Assembly: GCF_900156785.1 (NCBI RefSeq)
Contig: NZ_FTOP01000008.1
Location: 62,001 to 126,000, forward strand
Reading direction: 5' to 3'
Length of the DNA: 64,000 bases
From: Belliella pelovolcani
GTDB taxonomy: Bacteria; Bacteroidota; Bacteroidia; Cytophagales; Cyclobacteriaceae
This document shows positions 59,477 to 64,000 of the stretch, one piece after another; the first letter of the stretch is position 1, and every line of letters begins with the position of its first letter. The notes below the pieces were generated by a model. That model did not search any database and was not told the origin of the DNA. It was given only the letters and a program-made list of their open reading frames with translations. A program made the position numbers and the translations under genes.

Positions 59477-60862
59477 ATGTCAAAACTAATTAAGCTTAAG
59501 AAGGGATTCGACATTAAGCTCGCTGGAAAGGCTGAAAAGCAGCTAGAAGACTTCCAGCCAGCAAAGACCTTTGCTATCAAACCTACGGACTTCATTGGTC
59601 TTCAAAGACCCAAAGTCACTGTAAACGAAGGCGATACAGTAAAGGCAGGTACTCCGATTTTATTCGACAAGGCTTTGGATCAAGTCCAATATGTCGCACC
59701 AGTATCTGGTGAAATCGTTGAGATCAAAAGAGGTGAAAAAAGAAAGCTATTGGAGATTAAAATCTTAGCTGATAAGGAAATCAGCTATGAAAGCTTCGAA
59801 AAATATGCTGAATCATCTATCAAATCACTCAGTAAAGAAGAAGCAATCGCCCAAATGACCAAAGGCGGCGTATGGCCTCAATTGATCCAAAGACCCTTTG
59901 GTATAGTGGCTAATCCTGAAGATAGCCCTAAAGCCATATTTATTTCAGGTTTTGACTCTCACCCGCTAGCTCCAGATTATGCGATTACCTTAAAGGGTGA
60001 AGAAAAGTATTTTCAAGCTGGAATTGATATCCTCAAAAAACTCACAGAGGGAACAATCCATTTGAATCTTAATGCCGATGCAGAAGTTCCAGCCGTCTTT
60101 GCTAATGTACAAAATGTACAAATCAATAGATTCTCAGGTCCACATCCAGCTGGCAACGTAGGTGTTCAAATCCACCATATTAATCCTATCAATAAAGGTG
60201 AAATTGCTTGGACAATTAACCCTTACGGTGTAGTGCAAATTGGAAAACTTTTCCTTGAAGGTAAATATGACGCTTCTAAAGTTATTTCCATCACTGGATC
60301 AAGAGCTAAGAAGGCTGTATACACAAAAACATTTGTTGGTGCGTGTGTAGATACGCTTGTAAATGGAAACTTGAAAGAAGACGAAAAGTCTAATGTTGCT
60401 CCAGAAACAAGAGTCATCTCTGGCAATGTATTGACTGGAGAAAAAATAAATCATGATGGTTACTTGGGCTTCTATCATAACCAATTGACTTTGATTCCAG
60501 AAGGAGAGTATCATGAATTCTTAGGCTGGATGAAGCCAACAACAGACAAACTAAGTTTCCACAGAGCCCTAGGACTACTTTCTTTCTTGAAACCAAACAA
60601 GGAGTACGTTCTTGACTCTAACGTTAGAGGTGAAGAGCGAGCTTTTGTCCAGACAGGTGTATTTGAGAGTGTAACACCAATGGACATTCTTCCAGTATAT
60701 CTACTAAAAGCCATCATGGCAGAAGATTTTGACGAAATGGAAGAGTTGGGTATCTACGAAATCGTAGAAGAAGACTTAGCGCTATGTGAGTTTGTGGACG
60801 TTTCCAAACACCCAGTACAGGAAATAGTTAGAAAAGGAATAGACTTAATTCAATACAGTTAA
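59477..60862 (+). CDS. nqrA: Na+-translocating NADH:quinone reductase subunit A
   Basis: A cytoplasmic-side subunit of Na+-NQR, the respiratory sodium pump. I choose MSKLIKLKKGFDIKLAGKAE (461 aa); the longer frame reads through the promoter. The N-terminal RnfC-like barrel-sandwich domain includes VTVNEGDTVKAGTPILFDKA and YVAPVSGEIVEIKRGEKRKL. The central region has RFSGPHPAGNVGVQIHHINP, diagnostic of NqrA. It is the first gene of nqrABCDE(F), with 5 nt to nqrB. Confidence 0.96.
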   Translation: MSKLIKLKKGFDIKLAGKAEKQLEDFQPAKTFAIKPTDFIGLQRPKVTVNEGDTVKAGTPILFDKALDQVQYVAPVSGEIVEIKRGEKRKLLEIKILADKEISYESFEKYAESSIKSLSKEEAIAQMTKGGVWPQLIQRPFGIVANPEDSPKAIFISGFDSHPLAPDYAITLKGEEKYFQAGIDILKKLTEGTIHLNLNADAEVPAVFANVQNVQINRFSGPHPAGNVGVQIHHINPINKGEIAWTINPYGVVQIGKLFLEGKYDASKVISITGSRAKKAVYTKTFVGACVDTLVNGNLKEDEKSNVAPETRVISGNVLTGEKINHDGYLGFYHNQLTLIPEGEYHEFLGWMKPTTDKLSFHRALGLLSFLKPNKEYVLDSNVRGEERAFVQTGVFESVTPMDILPVYLLKAIMAEDFDEMEELGIYEIVEEDLALCEFVDVSKHPVQEIVRKGIDLIQYS

Positions 60863-60867
60863 TCAAT

Positions 60868-62082
60868 ATGAAGTTTCTAAGAGATCTGTTGGATAAGCAG
60901 AAGCCCCTTTTTCAAAAGGGAGGAAAATTAGAGAATCTTTATTATGCATTTGAAGCTGGTGAAACATTTTTGTTTACACCTAAACATACCAATGCAATTA
61001 AAGGAGCTCAGGTCAAAGATGCAATTGACCTAAAAAGGATGATGATTACAGTGGTAATCGCTATGATCCCTTGTTTACTATTTGGTATATATAATACAGG
61101 TCATCAACACTTTCTAGCCACAGGACAAACAGCTGGTTTGTGGGAAGATTTTGGACCAAAAGCATTGCTTGGTTTACAATTGGTACTTCCAATTGTAATT
61201 GTAGCTTACGCTGCTGGTGGAGCTGTTGAGGCTGCATTTGCAGTGATCAGAAAACACCCAATCAACGAAGGCTTCCTAGTTACGGGTATGTTAATTCCTT
61301 TAGTTGTACCAGCGACACTTCCACTTTGGCAAGTAGCTTTGGCCACAATATTTGCAGTCGTAATTGCGAAAGAGGTATTTGGTGGAACTGGAATGAATAT
61401 TTTGAACGTAGCGATGACTGCAAGAGCATTCTTGTATTTCGCCTATCCTGCTCAAATATCAGGTGATCAAGTATGGACATACCTTGGTGACAAAGCACCA
61501 GTAGATGGCTTCTCAGGAGCAACTGCACTAGCAGTAGCATACAATGCAGGAGTAGAAGGTGAGACTGTCAACACAGCACTCGCATCCCACAACAGTGCTA
61601 TAGGTGCTGGGTTATTTGACTTTGCAAACTTATTTATAGGTTGGATTCCAGGTTCAATTGGAGAGACATCCACATTGATGGCTTTGATTGGTGCCGTTAT
61701 CTTAGTAGCTACTGGAGTAGCTAGCTGGAAAATTATCGTATCAGGTTTTGCTGGCGCATACTTGATGGGACTTGTCATGAATGCATTTGCAGTAAATAAA
61801 TACATGGAAATGGGACCAGAATATCACATTGTGATGGGTGGATTAGCATTCGGTGTAGTATTTATGGCAACAGATCCTGTATCTGCTGCACAAACAGAAA
61901 TAGGTAAGTGGATCTACGGACTTTTGATTGGTGTCTTGACAGTAATCATCCGAGTGACCAATCCTGCTTATCCAGAAGGAATCATGCTTGCCGTTCTTTT
62001 CATGAACGTATTTGCACCTTTGATCGATTATTATGTAGTAAAAGCAAACAAGAAAAGGAGGTTACAACGTGCAACAGTCTAA
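60868..62082 (+). CDS. nqrB: Na+-translocating NADH:quinone reductase subunit B
   Basis: A polytopic subunit (404 aa, about ten membrane helices) that holds riboflavin and a covalent FMN. The FMN-attachment motif SGAT is at 216-219, with Thr219 as the predicted ester-linked residue. Other segments are KHPINEGFLVTGMLIPLVVP and GTGMNILNVAMTARAFLYFA. Positively charged loops face the cytosol. Its 3' end overlaps nqrC by 14 nt. Confidence 0.97.
   Translation: MKFLRDLLDKQKPLFQKGGKLENLYYAFEAGETFLFTPKHTNAIKGAQVKDAIDLKRMMITVVIAMIPCLLFGIYNTGHQHFLATGQTAGLWEDFGPKALLGLQLVLPIVIVAYAAGGAVEAAFAVIRKHPINEGFLVTGMLIPLVVPATLPLWQVALATIFAVVIAKEVFGGTGMNILNVAMTARAFLYFAYPAQISGDQVWTYLGDKAPVDGFSGATALAVAYNAGVEGETVNTALASHNSAIGAGLFDFANLFIGWIPGSIGETSTLMALIGAVILVATGVASWKIIVSGFAGAYLMGLVMNAFAVNKYMEMGPEYHIVMGGLAFGVVFMATDPVSAAQTEIGKWIYGLLIGVLTVIIRVTNPAYPEGIMLAVLFMNVFAPLIDYYVVKANKKRRLQRATV
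62055..62062 (+). promoter_or_regulatory. Canonical Shine-Dalgarno before the nqrC GTG start
   Basis: AAGGAGGT lies 6 nt before the GTG start of nqrC, inside the end of nqrB. Most genes in this window have no such motif, so this one supports the GTG start. Confidence 0.75.
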
Positions 62083-62845
62083 CGCATATATCATCACTTT
62101 CTCAGTAATTCTGACAGTTGTTTTAGGATTACTCTTATCAGGTACTTCTCAGTTGCTGGGTCCGATTCAGAAAAAAGCTGTAGAACTAGATACCAAAAAG
62201 CAGATATTAGGTGCTGTCTTGGATGCTTCTGAAATAAGAGCGATGAAGCCAGATCAAATCCTTGAATTTTATGACAAAAGAATCACATCTAAAGTAGTCG
62301 ACATTGATGGTAATGAAATCGAAAAAGATGCTGATGGCAATGATATCGTAGCTGAAAATGTAGATGTAGCCAAAAATTATAAAATGGCACCAGAGAAAAG
62401 AAAATACCCAGTTTTCATTTTTCATGCAGAGGGTAATGAAGAAGACGCAGAAGCTATCATCGTTCAAGTATATGGTGCTGGTCTTTGGGATGAAATCTGG
62501 GGCTTTCTTGCATTAGACACAGATTTGAATACAATCGAAGGGGTTACTTTTGGTCACAAAGGTGAGACACCAGGTCTTGGTGCTAGAATCACAGAAGGTG
62601 GTGTTCAAAACAGATATCAAGGCAAGAAAATCTTCAATGAATCAGGTGAATTCCAGTCTGTGGCCATGCAAAAAGGCGAGGGCAAAGATTATAGCGGTGA
62701 AGACCATAAAGTAGATGGACTTTCCGGTGCTACAATCACAGCAAATGGTGTCAATGCCATGTTGGACAATTACCTGAAGGCTTATAAGGCATACTTTGAG
62801 AAAATCAAAAGTTCTTCCTCTAGCGAAATTGCCGCATTAAACTAA
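62069..62845 (+). CDS. nqrC: Na+-translocating NADH:quinone reductase subunit C
   Basis: A subunit with one N-terminal membrane helix (about 8-30) and a periplasmic domain carrying a second covalent FMN. The motif GLSGATITANGV places the FMN ester at Thr222. Other conserved segments are GAGLWDEIWGFLALDTDLNT and GHKGETPGLGARI. The start is GTG, backed by a canonical AAGGAGGT 6 nt upstream, and overlaps the end of nqrB. Length 258 aa is normal. Confidence 0.96.
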   Translation: MQQSNAYIITFSVILTVVLGLLLSGTSQLLGPIQKKAVELDTKKQILGAVLDASEIRAMKPDQILEFYDKRITSKVVDIDGNEIEKDADGNDIVAENVDVAKNYKMAPEKRKYPVFIFHAEGNEEDAEAIIVQVYGAGLWDEIWGFLALDTDLNTIEGVTFGHKGETPGLGARITEGGVQNRYQGKKIFNESGEFQSVAMQKGEGKDYSGEDHKVDGLSGATITANGVNAMLDNYLKAYKAYFEKIKSSSSSEIAALN

Positions 62846-62869
62846 TCCCGACATTATAAAGAAAATATA

Positions 62870-63550
62870 ATGAGCACAGAAACTGCAGAAATAAAAGAAA
62901 AAAAGGTGTCAGAAGCCTTGTTTTCCAAAAGAAGAAAGAAATTAATCAGTGATCCACTTGTCGACGATAATCCGATTACCATACAGGTATTGGGAATTTG
63001 TTCAGCACTTGCGGTGACAACCCAGATGCAGCCTACTTTGGTAATGGCTATCTCTGTAATATTTGTAATGGTAATGGCCAATTTGACCATTTCCTTATTG
63101 AGGAATACCATTCCGTCTAGGGTTAGAATTATCGTACAGTTGGCCGTTGTTGCTTCCTTGGTGACTTTGGTAAATGAAGTTTTGAAAGCATTTGCATTTG
63201 ATATGTACAAAGAGCTTTCTGTATTCGTTGGTTTGATTATTACCAACTGTATAGTAATGGGTAGACTTGAGGCATTCGCATTAGGAAATAAGCCTTATGA
63301 CTCAGTTCTTGATGGTTTTGGTAGTGCATTGGGATACTCTTGGATTATCCTTGCAGTAGCATTCTTTAGAGAACTTCTAGGCTCAGGTTCAGTATTCGGA
63401 GTTCAAATCTATGATGGAATCAGCAGTGTTTTCGGTGGAGAATTCAGCTTAGCGACCAATGGTCTAATGGTATCGCCGGTAGGTGCTTTCATCATCCTAG
63501 GATTGATCATTTGGGTACAGCGTACCAAGACAGGTTATGTTGAACATTAA
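62870..63550 (+). CDS. nqrD: Na+-translocating NADH:quinone reductase subunit D
   Basis: A membrane subunit (226 aa, about six helices) of the Na+-NQR core that, with NqrE, coordinates an intramembrane Fe-S centre through half-helices. A charged 30-residue N-terminal extension precedes [20 protein letters not shown]. The half-helix segment [20 protein letters not shown] contains the cluster Cys, and [13 protein letters not shown] supplies another. It starts 24 nt after nqrC. Confidence 0.95.
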   Translation: MSTETAEIKEKKVSEALFSKRRKKLISDPLVDDNPITIQVLGICSALAVTTQMQPTLVMAISVIFVMVMANLTISLLRNTIPSRVRIIVQLAVVASLVTLVNEVLKAFAFDMYKELSVFVGLIITNCIVMGRLEAFALGNKPYDSVLDGFGSALGYSWIILAVAFFRELLGSGSVFGVQIYDGISSVFGGEFSLATNGLMVSPVGAFIILGLIIWVQRTKTGYVEH

Positions 63551-63564
63551 TAAAGAAGAGAGAA

Positions 63565-64000
63565 ATGGAATTATTTAGCTTAGCAATTAAGTCAATATTT
63601 ATTGACAACATGGTTTTTGCATACTTCTTGGGAATGTGTTCATTCTTGGCTGTTTCCAAAAAAGTAAGCACAGCTCTTGGTCTTGGTGCAGCAGTAATTT
63701 TTGTATTGACTGTAACTGTTCCAGTTAACTGGCTATTGAACGAATTCATCCTAAAAGAAGGAGCCTTGACTTGGGCTAGTGCTTCCCTTGCGGGAGTGGA
63801 TCTATCTTTCCTAAGGTTCATCATGTTTATCGCAATTATTGCAGCGATGGTACAGCTAGTAGAGATGGTTGTAGAAAAATTTGCTCCTGCCCTTTATGGC
63901 GCCTTGGGTATTTTCCTTCCTTTGATCGCTGTAAACTGTGCTATCTTGGGTGGATCCCTTTTCATGGCACAGAGAGACTACACTTTAGCTGAATCTGCGG
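63565..64000 (+). CDS. nqrE: Na+-translocating NADH:quinone reductase subunit E (cut by window end)
   Basis: The first 145 codons are present. The frame starts [20 protein letters not shown] and has the half-helix [20 protein letters not shown] with a cluster Cys. The inverted counterpart [15 protein letters not shown] lies near the end of the visible part. It is paralogous to NqrD. It lies 14 nt after nqrD; nqrF, with the FAD and 2Fe-2S sites, is expected just outside the window. Confidence 0.96.
   Translation, partial: MELFSLAIKSIFIDNMVFAYFLGMCSFLAVSKKVSTALGLGAAVIFVLTVTVPVNWLLNEFILKEGALTWASASLAGVDLSFLRFIMFIAIIAAMVQLVEMVVEKFAPALYGALGIFLPLIAVNCAILGGSLFMAQRDYTLAESA

Overview
The window is a chromosomal segment of a Bacteroidota bacterium, most likely order Cytophagales (Cyclobacteriaceae-like, e.g. 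the Algoriphagus/Belliella group; the family is my inference). The reasons are: promoters of the TTTG-N19/20-TAnnTTTG type in front of the translation operons; mostly no Shine-Dalgarno sequence before start codons; the order tRNA-Tyr/Gly/Thr-tuf-tRNA-Trp-secE-nusG-rplKAJL-rpoBC-DUF3467; a bL17 with a long charged tail; Na+-NQR; and DUF4221-type lipoproteins.

Left edge (1-4.3 kb): the first codons of a secreted protein, a DegP/HtrA protease on the plus strand, and a convergent pair coding for an MBOAT O-acyltransferase and an SGNH-like partner. Next (4.4-38.3 kb), almost all on the minus strand, is the translation and transcription core. Read in transcription order it has five blocks: (1) tRNA-Tyr, -Gly, -Thr and tuf; (2) tRNA-Trp, secE, nusG, rplKAJL, rpoB, rpoC, DUF3467; (3) rpsL, rpsG, fusA, rpsJ; (4) the S10-spc-alpha genes rplC to rplQ, with an extra promoter before rpsH; (5) carA and eno. 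Visible promoters and hairpin terminators separate the blocks.

38.4-46 kb: an M1 aminopeptidase lipoprotein, a stand-alone biotin carrier protein, then pyrH, frr, prfC, an RluA-type pseudouridine synthase and a histidine-phosphatase lipoprotein. 46-51 kb: a glycerol regulon (DeoR-family repressor, divergent glpD, then glpK-glpF). The glpR/glpD gap carries 10-bp phased repeats that sit on both promoters. The glpD/glpK gap holds a 58-bp tandem repeat with nested 16-bp units.

51-54.5 kb is the accessory part: a thioredoxin-like lipoprotein, a DUF4221-type beta-propeller lipoprotein, an unlisted 58-residue secreted Cys-rich peptide with its own terminator, and an AAA/DUF4143 ATPase whose start codon lies in a 41-bp near-palindrome. 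54.6-59.3 kb: acyl-CoA dehydrogenase, adenine deaminase, cmk and ispH. The window ends inside the Na+-translocating NADH:quinone reductase operon (nqrA-nqrE, nqrE cut off).
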